Assembly: GCA_028641055.1 (NCBI GenBank)
Contig: CM054057.1
Location: 332,040,482 to 332,104,481, forward strand
Length of the DNA: 64,000 nucleotides
Origin: Alopecurus myosuroides
Lineage: Eukaryota > Streptophyta > Magnoliopsida > Poales > Poaceae
Direction of reading: 5' to 3'
Positions 31,595-44,583 of this stretch are shown piece after piece. Within the stretch, counting starts at the first letter, position 1; the number at the start of each line of letters is the position of its first letter. A program made the translations under genes and the position numbers. The notes below the pieces were generated by a model. That model worked only from the letters and a program-made list of their open reading frames with translations. It had not been told where the DNA came from and ran no database searches.

Positions 31595-34500
31595 TCATGT
31601 GGGTCTCATACCCATCTCCCGCGATGCACTTTCTATCCCAACACATGATAGCCCTTTAGTAAAGGGATTCGCCAGATTCTTAGCCGAATGGATATAATCC
31701 ACCGCTATCACTCCGGAGTTTCTTAAATGTGTGAAAGCTTTTAATCTCATTTTTATGTGCTTTGTGGACTATGCATTGTCCTTTGAAGTCTTCACCTTGA
31801 CGATTATTGTTTGATTGTCATAGTTCATATGGATAGCCGATACTAGATTTTCAACCACAGGCAAGTCCGTCAAAAGATCTTGAAGCCATCCTGCTTCGAC
31901 ACTAGACATTTCTAATGCTGTTAATTCTGCTTCCATTGTTGATCTCGTTAAGATTGTTTGATTGCAAGACTTCCAGGAAACAACACCACCTCCAAGGGTA
32001 AACACATACCCCGTTGTGACTTTCATCTCATCAGCATCAGAGATCCAATTCGCATCACAATACCCTTCAAGTACCCAATTATATCTACTGTTGTGAAGTC
32101 CATGGTTCATGGTACCTTTTAGATAGCGCATAATTCTTTCTACGACATGCCAATGCACATCACCCGGATTGGAAACAAGCCGGCTGAGTTTGCACACAGC
32201 AAACATGATGTCAGGTCTCGTACTGCTCGCTACGTGCATGAGTGAACCAATTACTTGAGAGTACATCATCTGATCCTTAGTTGTGCCTTCAAAATTTCGA
32301 ATCCACACACTAGGATCATATGGTGTTGGAGAAATTTTGCAGTCCGAATATCCAAAACGACTCAAAACCTTCTCAACATAATGGGATGGCAGAAGTGTAA
32401 TCCCACCCTCATTGTCTCTCAATAGCTTGATGTTCAAAATAACATAAGCCACAGCCAAAATCTTTCATCTCAAAGTTCTGGGATAGAAACGACTTAACCT
32501 CATTGATTACTTTGAGGTTGGTCCCAAATATCAGTATGTCGTCAACATACAATCACGGTATAACTCCTTCGCACCCACCATGGCGATAGTATACACATTT
32601 GTCAGCTTCATTAACAACAAAGCCAACAGATGTTAAAGTTGTATTGAACTTCTCATGCCATTTCTTAGGTGCTTGTTTCAGCCATATATTTTTTTTAGTA
32701 ACTTACACATCTTCCTTCTTGACCATCTAACAGAAAGCCATCTGACTTTTGCATATATATGTCCTCGTCTAACTCTCCATTTACGAAAGCCGTCTTAACA
32801 TCCATCTGAAAGACGAGAAGAGCATGTGAGGCCGCCAACGAGAGTAATACTCGAATGATGGTCAGTGTGGCCACAGATGAATAAGTATCAAAGAAATATT
32901 CATCTTCTTTCTAGGAGTAACCCTTGGCCACAAGTCTAGCCTTGTACTTTTTAATCGTACCATCGGGCCTAAGCTTCTTTTTGAACACCCACTTACATCC
33001 TAATGGATTACAGCCATAAGGACGTTCAGTGATATCCCACGTTCCATTAGCCATGAAGGAATCCATCTCGCTACGGAACGCTTCTCTCCAGTAGTTAGCA
33101 TCTGGAGATGCATAAGCTTCTGAAATAGAACTGGAAGTATCCTCCACAAGGTAGACAAGGAAGTCATCACCAAAGGACTTTGCAGTCCTCTGTCTCTTGC
33201 CCCTACCAAGGGTTTTCTCGTCATCCTTCTCAGGATTCTCATCATGTGTTTGTTCATAATATTCCATAGGAATGGCAGACTCAAGAGTCTCCTCTAATTC
33301 CTGTCTACAAGTGCTTTGCATATCTCTAATAGAAAAAATATCCTCAATGAATGTAGCATCTTTAGACTCCATAATCGTACCGACCTTCACGTAAGGTACC
33401 TCAAATTTCACTACTAGAAATCTATAGCCAATGCTATTCTTAGTGTATCCTAAATTAACGCAGTCCACAGTATTTGGTCCATTAAGCTTTTTGGGGATCG
33501 GCACATTGACTTTCGCCAAACAGCCCCAAGTACGTAAGTACGAGAGTGTTGTTTTTCTCTTCTTCCATTGCTCATAGGGAGTGACCTCATTATCTTTCGT
33601 CGGAACTTTATTCAGGACATGACATGATTTCAATATAGCCTTCCCCTCCATGCCTTGGATAAACCCGATGTATATAACATGGCGTTAACCAAATCTGTTA
33701 GAGTACGATTTTTTTCGTTCGGCGACCCCATTTGACTGGGGTGAATAGGGAGGCGTACTCTCATGATAATACCATGTTCCGCACGGAAATATTCAAACTC
33801 ATTAGAGAAATACTCTCAACCACGATCTGACCGGATTCGTTTAATTTTCTTTTCAAGTTGATTCTCAACTTCTGCCTATTAGATTTTATAGTAGTGTAGA
33901 GCCTCATCTTTAGTGTTTAACAGATATGCATAGCAAAACCTAGTGGAATCGTCTATTAACGTCATGGATTATCTCTTTCCACCTTTAGTAAACACACCAT
34001 TCATCTCACAGAGATCAGAATGTATGAGTACTAATGGCGCCAAGTGTCTTTGCTCCGCAGCTTTATGGTGCTTACGAGGTTGCTTTGCTTGCACACACGA
34101 ATGGCACTTAGAACCTTTGGCTAAAGTGAAACTTGGAATTTAATTTAATTTTGTTAACCACGTCATGCAACTGAGACCAACGTGACAAAGACGTGAATGC
34201 CAAAATTACGTTTCATCAACACTTGAAGAATATTGTTCACGGCTTTATTACAGAAATAAGGGAGAGAAAAGCGGAACAGACCTCTGCACTCATACCCTTT
34301 TCCAACAAACAGTCCATTTTTCATTATAACTAATTTATTGGACTCAAAAACCAACTAACGTGATTCTTTTTAATGGCGGGGGCATGCTGCATGTTCTTGA
34401 GCTGCACGATCCTTCCCGAAGTAAACTTCAAATCGACCATGCCAACACCCAGTACAGAAGCACTCGCGCCATTCCCCATCAATACAGACCCGTTCCTTGT

Positions 34501-34704
34501 GACCTGATAAAAAGAAAACAATGAGATGTCAGCACACACATGAATATTTGCACATGTGTCAATCCACCAATCAGTAGACTGACAAACTGAAAATACGGTA
34601 AATAAATTACCATACCCAGATGCCCCATTCTCATTGTTGCTCACAATCATGTTGACAGCCTTGGAATCCTGTCCTGGCTTCTTGTACTTGTTTGAGCACT
34701 TCAC
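31595..34704 (-). pseudogene. Copia pol (internal 1): protease, integrase, RT, RNase H
   Basis: This has the same order as the internal 2 copy. Protease WWIDTCANIHVC near 34.6 kb has the catalytic DTG changed to DTC. Integrase pieces lie at 33.6-34.1 kb and the linker with GRGKRQRTAKSFGDDFLVYL near 33.2 kb. RT includes LGCKWVFKKKLRPDG and YVDD at 32538-32549. The longest remaining frame, 31769-32458, covers the RT end and RNase H (SQVIGSLMHVASSTRPDIMF, RIMRYLKGTMNHGLHNSRY). The conserved C-terminal stop is at 31595. Frame breaks differ from internal 2 at many positions, so the two copies decayed independently. Confidence 0.9.
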
Positions 34705-35050
34705 AGCCTAGTGTTCCCGTGAACCAGAAGTGAAACAACCATCTTTCTTCTTATCCTTTTTAAGGTCTTCTTAGCCTTCTTCTTGAAGTCGGTATTTTGC
34801 TGGACACCAGTCCTCGCCTTGTTCTTGTGGGAGTTGTAGTTCTTCTGTACCATATTGGCCGCCAGAAGTCCCTTCGTTCCCTTTTCCATGCGAGTCCTTT
34901 GCCCTTGAATTCTGCTCAACACTCAGCTGGCCGATGACATCCTCTAGTGAGAAGTCACGCCTCTGGTGTTTCAGAGTAGTGGCAAAGTTCCTCCAGGAAT
35001 TAGGCAGCTTGGTGATTATGCATCCCGCGACATACTTGCCAGGTAGCACG
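34705..35050 (-). pseudogene. Copia gag (internal 1), 3' part
   Basis: It holds LPNSWRNFATTLKHQRRDFS and EDVIGQLSVEQNSRAKDSHG. The zinc knuckle is broken: the second cysteine is serine and a stop precedes the AVKC end. The gag is cut at 35050 by the gypsy insertion and resumes at 44584. Confidence 0.8.
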
Positions 35051-36367
35051 TGATGACCCACAAGTATAGGAGATCAGAACAGTCTTCGAGGGAAGTAAAA
35101 CCCAATTTTTTTGATTCGACACAAGGGGAGCCAAAGAATATTTGTGAGCCTTAACAAGTGAGTTGTCAATTCACCTGCACCTGAAAGTGGACTTGTTCGC
35201 AGTGGTTTATCAGTAGTAATGATTTTATAGTAGCAGAAGTAGTGAAATAATAGCAACAATGGTATGAAAACAACATCAGTGGTGATTGAAGTAAAGAGCG
35301 GGATTAAATAATGTAGGCATGGGGATAGATGAACGGACGTTGCATGGATAAGATAGTTCATATAATGATAAGTCGTGGGCATTGCAGATAAATAAGATAA
35401 AGCATCCAAGCACTAAGTAACCATAGGCATGTGTTCCGTAAATAGTCGTACGTGCTTGCAATGAGAACTTGCACAACATCTTTTGTCCTACCAAACCGTT
35501 TTCATCGGGGCCTCAAGGGAACTACTGGCAATTAAGGTGTTCCTTTTAATAGAACACCAGAGCAAAGCATTAACACTCTGTGAACACATGTGATCCTCAC
35601 ATCATAGCCATCCCCTCCGGTTGTCCCAATTTCTATCACCTCGGGGCCTCGGGTTCCGGACAACAATATGTGTAAACAACTTGCAGGTATGATCAAGAAA
35701 AAATAATTATAATCATGATTCAATAACATGTTCATATCTGAGATCATGGCACTCGGGCCCAAAGTGGCAAGAATTAAGCATAACAAGTTGCAACAATGTC
35801 AATAACACTAATAGAAGATACTAGGCACTATGCCCTAACAATCACGACATTATTACATGAACGAACTCATCCAATCCCTACCATCCCCTTCAGCCTACAG
35901 CGGGAATTAATCACACTTGGATGGGGGAAACATGGATGATCGATGGAGAGGCGTTGGTGATGACGATGGCGCTGATATCCTCCAATTCCCTGTCCCCGCA
36001 GGGTGCCAGAACAGGATTGTTTTAGGGTTGAAGGCTATTTGTAGTTGAAAGGGGAGACCGAGGGGGATCTGGGTGGCCCACACCCTGTGCTGGCGCGACC
36101 TAGGGGGGCGCGCCAGGGGGTGGTGTGGCCACCTGTGGCTCTTCTCCTAGCCTCCTTCTGGCTCTTGGAGTCTTCTGGTGTTTTAGGACCAATGGGGTCT
36201 TTTCTGGGCCATTTCCCGAAAGTTGATTTTTCTGCACAAAAACGAGACACCAAGGTAATTCTGCTGAAAACATCGTTAGTCCGTGTTAGTTGCATTCAAA
36301 ACACACAAGTTTAGAGGAAAATAATAGGAAAAGTGTTCTGAAAAGGAGATACGTTTTCGACGTATCA
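35051..36367 (-). mobile_element. 3' LTR of G2
   Basis: In element sense it begins TGATACGTCGAAAACG and ends ACTTGTGGGTCATCA, 1317 bp. Compared with the other LTR it lacks a segment of about 80 bp near 36020. Confidence 0.9.
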
Positions 36368-36381
36368 ACTCCCCCAAGCTT
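36368..36381 (-). other. Polypurine tract of G2
   Basis: AAGCTTGGGGGAGT on the minus strand lies immediately before the 3' LTR. Confidence 0.85.
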
Positions 36382-38418
36382 AGCTTATTGCTTGTCCTCA
36401 AGCAATTCAGTGACAACTGAGCGCGATAAAAGACTTTTTACGAACACATTTGTTTCATATGATGTAAATATACTAACTATATGATAAAATACTTAATTAT
36501 GATCATGATAAGGTACATGCAAGATACTGTCACTTAATAGCTATGCAAACCATGGAGAGATAACAACATATTAATAATAAACAACATGAAGCATAACTAT
36601 TTGCAAGATTGTAGTATTCACAATAGGATCTGATAAAGTGGTATCTCTCTTGCCCTTATGTGTGGGGGAAATCATAAATGCTAGGGCACCTCTGAAGTTC
36701 AAGGGAAGACTAGAAGTAAATATATTAAAGATGCAAGTAATACCACAATCAACCGTGCTTTGGGACAAACACAACACACTAAGAGTGATAATTACGCTCT
36801 CAAGAAAGTGCTCAAAGAATATGGCGGAGACTCAACATAAAAGTAAAAGAAAGGCCCTTCGAGGAGGGAAGCAGAGATTATTCGTGTGCTAGAATTTTTA
36901 TTTTATTAAACAGAGGTATTGAAAACATTTTTAAGAGAGGTGTGTGCTTATGTCAACGAATGGTAAACAGACAATACAGTACGTCACAAGCCAACTGGAT
37001 TCACAAGAGCGGCTCCCATTGTGAAGGACGCAACTGGCGTAGAAGGTTATCCCTCTTTCTCTTTTGTTTACACAATTATGCTTTGACTGATAAATCAGGG
37101 GCAAAAATAGTGAAGAAAATTTGTTTGTATTAATTTGGGGCTAGGCACCCCGCTGCCAGCTCATCTATCATTTGGATAAGCGGATGAAGCCACTAGTCCA
37201 GGGTGTGAAATCCAATCAACAAGTGAGAAAAAGATTCTATATTTACGTCCTCATGAGCTAAAACAGGGGCACAAAACATCAATAATTTTTAGAAGGTTTT
37301 AAAGGTAGCACACGAGCAATTTACTTGGAATGGCAGTTAAATACACATGTAGGTAGGTATGGTGTAACAATTGGAAACTTTGGTTTTTGGTAGTTGGATG
37401 CACGAGTAGAATTCCATACTCAGTACAGGTGAAGGCTAGCAATAGACAGAGAGCAACAACTATCATAATAATGTTTGCGACAAAGTAAATTTAACTGAGG
37501 CATAAAATTGATACTAGAAATCTGAGGCAAAATAAATCATCGAGGCTTATTGACTTTTTGTTTTTAGTCTTAGCATGCGTGAGCATGTGCCAAGTTGATT
37601 CAAATGAAACAGTCAGAGGAGGCTACCACAATGTCATGCCCTTCTACGAATAGAACAATGCGAACAAATATTTATATGACATGCCATTTACCATTAATAA
37701 ATTGGAACAAAACATGAGAGATTATGAAGTATTAAGCAGCCATTAAGTCACATATATCTTATACGAACAAACTAAGCATGCTCACATAGATGGATATATG
37801 TACAAAAATGAAAGCAAATAGAGTTCATACCATCCTCTCACCACACTTGAATTGTCGCAGATCGTCATTATTTCTCTTCACTTGTGGCTTGAATAAAATA
37901 TAATGAAAACCAAGCTCCAACGGAATCACGAACTACTGTTGGAACTCTGCACCAAACTTTACAAAACAAGAGAAGAACAACAAATATTTTTGGGTTTTTC
38001 AATTAAAGCACGAGCAAAAGAGAACAAGCAAACAGAGCAAAATATTTTTGGTTTTTTCGAAATAAACAAGAATAAAAGAAAGCAAGCAAACAAACAAAAC
38101 AAAATATTTTTGGGTTTTTGAATATTAAACTGCAACTAAAGAATAAAGCAAACCACTAAAGAAATAAATAGAGAGAAACAAAAGAAATATTTTTGGTTTT
38201 TTTGTGTTTTGGAAAGAGAAAACAAAAGAATAAAAACAAAAGATATGAAAGAAACGAAAACAAGCGAAAGAAACAAAAAGAAGGAAAGAAACAAAAAACA
38301 TGGATATACAAAGAACCGACATAATATGATATATAGATGAGTGTGATATCGGTATAACTCTCCCAAGCTTAGGATTGGCCCTAAGTGGAGATCAATCATG
38401 GCGCGTGAAGTATCCCCA
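36382..38418 (-). other. Noncoding 3' internal region of G2
   Basis: There is no gene. The sequence matches the 3' noncoding part of G1 (1-3126) in reverse complement. 37970-38310 is an A-rich low-complexity stretch with repeated AAATATTTTTGG(G/T)TTTTT motifs on the plus strand. Open frames there are lysine/asparagine-rich translations of that repeat and not genes. Confidence 0.7.
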
Positions 38419-39519
38419 CTATGGTGGGTCATCCCTCGCATGATCGTACTCGCGCGCATAAGAGGAAGATGATGCAGCAGGTGCATAGTCATAGTCGGGG
38501 TGCTGATATGGAATCCTCGTGGTGTCATAGGGCGGGACGAAATCACTGTCTTCCCCTTCTCCGGCGTCCTCCCCTTGCTGGGGGGAGATTCTCAAGGTAT
38601 GTGTCCAGCTCACTCTCAGAAAGCTCCCATCCTTGCCTGCCATTAAGATCAAACAAAGGGTGTGCAGGCAAAAGTACTTCCCTAACAGTTTTAGCAACTC
38701 TCCAACTAGATTGTTTGGAGAAAGTTATTTCAAAGGATAAGTTGTGCAAGTGAGCATGGGTAGAAAGAAACTTATGTTGAACCATGGAAACAAGATTAAG
38801 CCTCTCTATAGGAAACTGCACGTCTAGATGGTGTGGCTCCAAACCATGCAAAGCTAGCAACCGCGAGACAATAAGGCCTCCACAAACTCCGCCCTTTCTC
38901 GCGGTTATGTGAGAGACGTAAGCAATAAAAGCGCCAAAGTTATAAGATCTATCATATTTTAAGGCAGCTTCAATAAACGCCAAATCATAGACAGATAGTT
39001 TGGTGGCAGTTTTTCTAGCTGACACACATTTAGAGATAAAATAGGCAAAGTATCGAATGCTAGGGAGTTGGATTTCTTGAATCTTACAACTCTCCCCTGT
39101 GAAGCTTCTGCCTTGGAAAATCTCTCCATATAAATCCAGCAGTGGTTTAGGCTGTCCACTTATGTTCTCACAAGAACCCCACTCTGTACCTTAGTAACTG
39201 CACAAAAAACACTGAAAGGCTGACTCACATCTTTATTGTAAATTTTATAGTGGACCATTGGGTTAGTTGAGGACCACTTGAAACGAAAATTCTGCACCAT
39301 AGACATAGTTAGTTTCACATGTTGGATAGGTTCATCCTCAATGAAACGGTCCAAGCCCGCATTCCGCACAAGAGTGTTTAAGTCCTGCAAAATTCATATA
39401 ATCCGCATAAATTCCTGACACGGATAGATTGATGGGAACACTCTCTCTTCGTGGTGCACGAGCATGACCTCATGCAACTCCAACTCATGCTGGTTTAGTT
39501 GATAAGCATTGTGCTCCAT
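38419..39519 (-). pseudogene. Athila-type extra ORF of G2
   Basis: From ATG 39519 (MEHNAYQLNQHELELHEVML) a broken frame passes through GLDRFIEDEPIQHVKLTMSM and NPMVHYKIYNKDVSQPF. It continues through AFIEAALKYDRSYNFGAFIAYVSHITARKG and IVSRLLALHGLEPHHLDVQFPIE. It resembles the ORF family annotated in plant Athila elements (PF03078-like; assigned from memory). Frameshifts occur near 39400, 39160 and 39020. In intact relatives this downstream ORF has been compared to an envelope-position gene, but no signal peptide or membrane segment is seen here and its function is unknown. Confidence 0.6.
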
Positions 39520-40471
39520 CTCTGAAATTTTTCAACAATCATAAAAAAAAATCAAGCAACTATAAGGTGGAGACTACCATAGGGACTTATATGAGAGCTA
39601 AATATACATCAAAAATACATGATTTATACTCAAATCAAGCATGCAAACTCACATAAGTTGTCACCTACAGTGCCAAAATACTCAAGAAATACTTCACTAA
39701 ACAAAATTCTACTTGGATCATCGGAGGAGTCACATACCGGAGATCAAACACACCAAATATCAGCACAAGTGATGAGATGAAGAAGGAGATCGAAAATCCA
39801 GAGGGAGAACAGCAAGAACACGGGTTCGAGGAAATGTTTTTAGTTTGTGAGGTGAGATAGAAGACTTTGGCAGAGGAGAGAGTTAGTGGAGGGCCAGGGG
39901 GCCCCACACCATGTGCTGGCGCCACCAGGGGCTGGCCGTGCCACCCTATGGTGTGCATGACTGGTGGGTCCCATTGAGTCCTCCCAGGTGGCTTTCTGCC
40001 TCATTTTTGACGTAAAAAAATTATTATAATTTTTCCTGGAATATTTCGAGAAACTTTATTTTTGAGGTATTTCCAGAATTTTAATAATTAATAAAAACCG
40101 GGAAAACGAAAGTGAAAAAGTGGAAAACAAAACCAAAACCATAACTACAGAGGTTCTATGACACTTTAATGGAAGAATATCCAAATAAAACAAAGGTGGT
40201 AGTGGTGAAAACAAAAGTATGGATGGTGAAAACATGCATATCCTCATAAGTCATAGTGAAAATACCAGGAAAACATGCATAAGGATGGTGGAAAACATAA
40301 TTGTACTCAAGTAGCAATGTTATAGCAGAAGTGAACATGGTGAAAACATAGTGGGGAAGGTGAAAACATAGTGAAAACAATGTCCTCTTCATTAAAAATC
40401 ATTTTGTTAACAAGGGTGATCAAGTCTTGCTACGAGAATAATTTTCATATGAAGAAAAACTTTGCTAAACA

Positions 40472-41214
40472 CTAAAAAATCATAATAATTTCATATTCGT
40501 TTGGTGGTACTGGAATAGGACAATAAAATTCTCCATTCTTGATGGTCTCAATATTTTCAATTGAATATAGACCATATTTCTTATCAATCTTCTTGGGAAA
40601 ATAAATAGTGTGCCCTTTATCATTAACATTAAAAGTAACTTTTCCTTGATTGCAATCAATAACAGCCCCTACAGTATTAAGAAAAGGTCTTCCTAGAATA
40701 ATAGACATGTTATCATCTTCAGGCATTTCCAACACAACAAAGTCAGTTAATATCATACAATTATTAGCAACTTGAACAGGAACATCCTCACATATACCCA
40801 CAGAATAGCAGTAGATTTATCAGTCATTTTCAAAGATATATCAGTTGGTATCAATTTTTCTAGGAGGGGTCTTTTATAGAGAGTAAAAGGCATGACACTA
40901 ACTCCAACTCCTAGATCACACAAAGCAGTTCTAACATAATTATTTTTATTAGAACAAGGAATAGTTGGTATACCAGGATCTCCAAGTTTCTTAGGAACCT
41001 TGCCATTAAAAGAATAATTAGCAAGCATAGTGGAAATTTCCTCATTAGGAATCTTCCTTTTGTTAGAAACAATATCTTTCATATATTTTGCAAAAGGAGG
41101 CAATTTAATAGCATCAGTTAAAGGAATTTGCAAGAACAAAGGTTTCATCCATTCACAAAACTTGTTATAGTGTTCTTCTTCCTTAGATTTGTGTTTCTTA
41201 TTAGGAAAAGGCAT
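40472..41214 (-). pseudogene. G2 aspartic protease
   Basis: The pieces FCEWMKPLFLQIPLTDAIKL, KKLGDPGIPTIPC and ALCDLGVGVSVMPFTLYKR contain the DLG catalytic motif. After a frame break near 40790 the domain continues with VLEMPEDDNMSIILGRPFLN and GAVIDCNQGKVTF. It is the gag-linked protease that would process the gag polyprotein. Nothing resembling reverse transcriptase follows it. Confidence 0.8.
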
Positions 41215-41501
41215 TGGTTTTTGTACCCAAGGTTCTCTTTCATTACCATGTTTATTAGCAATAAAATCTTGCTTAGTGTACTTTGCAGTTTTAGCTTGCT
41301 TTTCAAGTTCAGCTACAGGTTCTTCTTTATCAGAAGCATCATTCTTTTCATTACCACTTTTAGTTTCAGCATCAGAGACAGATATACTATCAGGATCTTA
41401 AGCATATTCAGAGGATTCTTCGGCAGTTTTATGTTTTTTTTTTTTTTCTTTTTAGTATGAATAACATCATTATTTGTTTGCTGAGAATCTTGTTCCATTA
41501 T

Positions 41502-43099
41502 TTAAGGATGTCCCTCAGGATATAAAGGATCTTGTGTAGCAATACTACTTCTAGTTCTTATTTCATAAGCATGTTTTTCTTTAGAAGCATTAAGTAGCAA
41601 ATCTGTTTGCACTTCAGCAAGTTGTTCAATTTGAGTTTGAACCATTTGAAAATGTTTAAAAAGCATTTTCAACATCATTAGAGGTTCTTTATATAATACC
41701 ATGCAAATCATTAATAGCTTTGTAGTTTTCCATTAGGTGATTTTGCACTCTCATATTAAAATTATCTTGCTTAACAACATAATTATCAAATTGACCTAAG
41801 CATTGATCAGTAGGTTTTCTATAGGGAATATCTGTACTATCAAAATATTGGAGAGAGTGTACCTCAATGGGTGATGAGTGAGGGATTGTCTTACATAATT
41901 CTTCTATAGGTGGAAGATTCTTCACATCTTCAGATTTAATACCCTCTCTTTAAGAGATTTCCTTGCTTCTCTCATCACTTCATCATTTAACTCAATCATT
42001 CCCCTCTTCTTGCGTGTTGGTGTTGGTGTAGGTACGGGAGTAGGGGTTGGACTCAGGCTCAATCATAGTACAATCATCATGATTTGGGCTTATTTTAGCC
42101 ATTAACTCCTCAGCTTCCTCTGGAGTTCTTTGCCTGAAAACACAGCCAACACAACTATCCAGGTATGTCCTAGATTCAACAATTAATCCATTGTAGAATA
42201 TATCAAGAAGTTTATTATCTTCTAGCTTATGCCCAGGTGTAGCCCTAACTAAAGAATAGAACCTTGCCCAAGATACATGCAATTTCTCTCCTTCCAATTG
42301 CTTAAAATTAAATATATTTTGTAAAGCAGCATGTTGAGCACTAGGAGGAAAATATTTCTGAAAGAAAGCATTAACCAAACCAATAGGACTATCAATAGAT
42401 CCCGGAGAAAAATTATTAAACAACTTTTAGCGTCATCTTTTAATGAGAATAAACTACGTTTCTTAAGATCATTAGAGAATAAACTACTCAAAGAGGAGAG
42501 CTCATTCATATGTTTCATAGCACATTCATTTTCAGTACCACAAAAAAGTTCTTTATCAACAATAGATATATAAGATAAATCAAGGGAGAAATCATAATCC
42601 TTATCCCTAATATTAATAGGAGAAGTGGCAAACTTAGCATCAGGAGATAATTTATATTTAACATCACGACTTTCAATAAGACTTATAACAACATCTTTAT
42701 CCTTCATAGCTTGTATTTCATAAATAAGATCATCATTATGTTCAATATAGGAATCATCAAAATCATCACTAGGATTCTCTCTAAACTCAGGTGAAAATGC
42801 AGGAGTAACATGATTTTTATCAGGAGATTCAGTGTTTGCAATATGTTTAGCTTTAGCAATAGTAGCATCTAAGAAGGGACCGAGAGAACCACTCTCATCA
42901 AGCACAGTAGAAGCATCATCGAAAGTATCAGAAGTATTTTCAGATTCAGCAGAAGTAGCATGTGTAGTATGTGTATGTGGTGGTGTAAGCAGCTTACTCA
43001 TAACAGACGATGAATCAAGAGCAACAGAGGTGTTCATAGTTGTACCTCTTCTTGTAGTGGATGGTAAATAGGAACCCTTCCATCACGAGTCTTACCCAT
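41502..43099 (-). pseudogene. G2 gag
   Basis: The start ATG at 43099 (MGKTRDGRVPIYHPLQEEVQ) follows the primer-binding site by about 60 bp. A long acidic N-terminal region comes first. The retrotransposon gag domain (LVNAFFQKYFPPSAQHAALQ, FKQLEGEKLHVSWARFYSLV, LLDIFYNGLIVESRTYLDSC) lies at 41992-42423, and a coiled-coil-like acidic tail follows. Frameshifts occur near 43040, 42430, 41940 and 41700. It is recognisable but not translatable as one protein. Confidence 0.8.
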
Positions 43100-43157
43100 G
43101 ATGAATGATTAGAAGTAGATAATAGTACTCTCTGGTGAGCTCGCAAATAAAGCTATG

Positions 43158-43175
43158 CTCCCCGGCAACGGCGCC
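43158..43175 (-). other. Primer-binding site of G2 (tRNA-Asp)
   Basis: On the minus strand TGGCGCCGTTGCCGGGGA lies 11 bases past the 5' LTR. Its complement is identical to the 3' end, with CCA, of plant tRNA-Asp as recalled. It is the expected minus-strand primer site for Athila-type elements. Confidence 0.85.
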
Positions 43176-43186
43176 AGAAAATAGTC

Positions 43187-44583
43187 TTGATGACCCACAA
43201 GTATAGGGGATCGCAACAGTCTTCGAGGAAGTAAAACCCAAATTTATTGATTCGACATAAGGGGAGCCAAAGAATATTTGTGAGCCTTAACAAGTGAGTT
43301 GTCAATTCACCTGCACCTTAAAGTGGACTTGTTCGCAGTGGTTTATCAGTAGTAACAGTTTTATAGTAGCAACAGTAATGAAATAATAGCAGCAATGGTA
43401 TGAAAACAGCAGCAATGGTGATTGAAGTAAATAGCGAGATTAAATAATGTAGGCATGGGGATAGATGAACGGGCGTTGCATGGATAAGATAGTTCATATA
43501 GTGATCAAGTCATGCGAATTGCATATAAATAAGATAAAGCATCCAAGCACTAAGTAACCATAGGTATGTGTTCCGTAAATAGTCGTACGTGCTCGCAATG
43601 AGAACTTGCACAACATCTTTTGTCCTACCAGCCCGTTTTCAGCGGTGCCTCAAGGGAACTACTGGTAATTAAGGTTTTCCTTTTAATAGAACACCGGAGC
43701 AAAGCATTAACACTCTGTGAACACATGTGATCCTCACATCACGGCCATCCCCTCCGGTTGTCCCAATTTCTGTCACTTCGGGGCCTCGGGTTCCGGACAA
43801 CAATATGTGTAAACAACTTGCAGGTATGATCAAGAAACAATAATTATCATCATGATTCAATAACATGTTTAGATATGAGATCATGCACTCGGACCCAAAG
43901 TGCAATCATTAAGCATAACAAGTTGCAACAATGTCAATAGCACTAATAGAAGATACTAGGCACTATGCCCTAACAATCACGGCATTATTACATGAACGAA
44001 CTCGTCCAATACCTACCATCCCCTTCAGCCTACATCGAGGAATTACTCACACATGGATGGGGGAAACATGGATGATCGATGGAGAGGCGTTGGTGATGAC
44101 GATAGCGATGATCTCCTCCAATTTCCCGTCCCGGCAGGGTGCGACAACAGGAACTTCTGATCCCGAATCGAGGTTCGGGACGGCGGCGGCGCTCTGTTGT
44201 GTTTCTGTGGAATATGACGAACCCCCTCGTGTTTTACGGTTGAAGGCTATTTGTAGTCAAAAGGGGAGGCTGAGGGGGTCTATGGGTGGCCCACACCCTG
44301 TGCTGGCGCGACCTAGGGGGTGCCCCAGGGGGTGGTGTGGCTCCCCTGTGGCTCTTCTCCTGGCCATCTTCTGGCTCCCGAAGTTTTTTTTTGGTGTTTT
44401 AGGACCAATGGGGTCTTTTCTAGGCAATTTCCCGAAACTTGATTTTTCTACACAAAAACGAGACACCAAGGTAATTCTGGTGAAAACAGCGTTAGTCCGT
44501 GTTAGTTGCATTCAGAACACACAAGTTTAGAGGAAAACAATAGGAAAAAGTGTTCGGAAAAGGAGATCGTTTTCGACGTATCA
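43187..44583 (-). mobile_element. 5' LTR of G2
   Basis: It is 1397 bp with the same termini as the other LTR. It contains a segment of about 80 bp (about 44152-44230, with ATCCCGAATCGAGGTTCGGG and GCGGCGGCGCTC) missing from the 3' LTR. Confidence 0.9.

Larger units (their letters stand above)
35051..44583 (-). mobile_element. Non-autonomous Athila-like gypsy element G2
   Basis: A complete 9.5-kb element has LTRs at 35051-36367 and 43187-44583, a tRNA-Asp primer-binding site and a polypurine tract. It inserted into the gag of copia internal 1. The target duplication is GCACG at 35046-35050 and GCACA at 44584-44588, differing by one G-to-A change. The uninterrupted target GGTAGCACGCACTTGAG survives in internal 2 near 29550. 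Coding content in element order is gag, aspartic protease, about 1 kb of spacer, and an Athila-type extra ORF. No reverse transcriptase, RNase H or integrase was found anywhere in the 6.8-kb interior, so it would need another element's enzymes. Confidence 0.9.

Noticed and set aside
37900..38330. Lysine- and asparagine-rich open frames
   Set aside because: They are translations of an A-rich low-complexity stretch in the G2 noncoding region.
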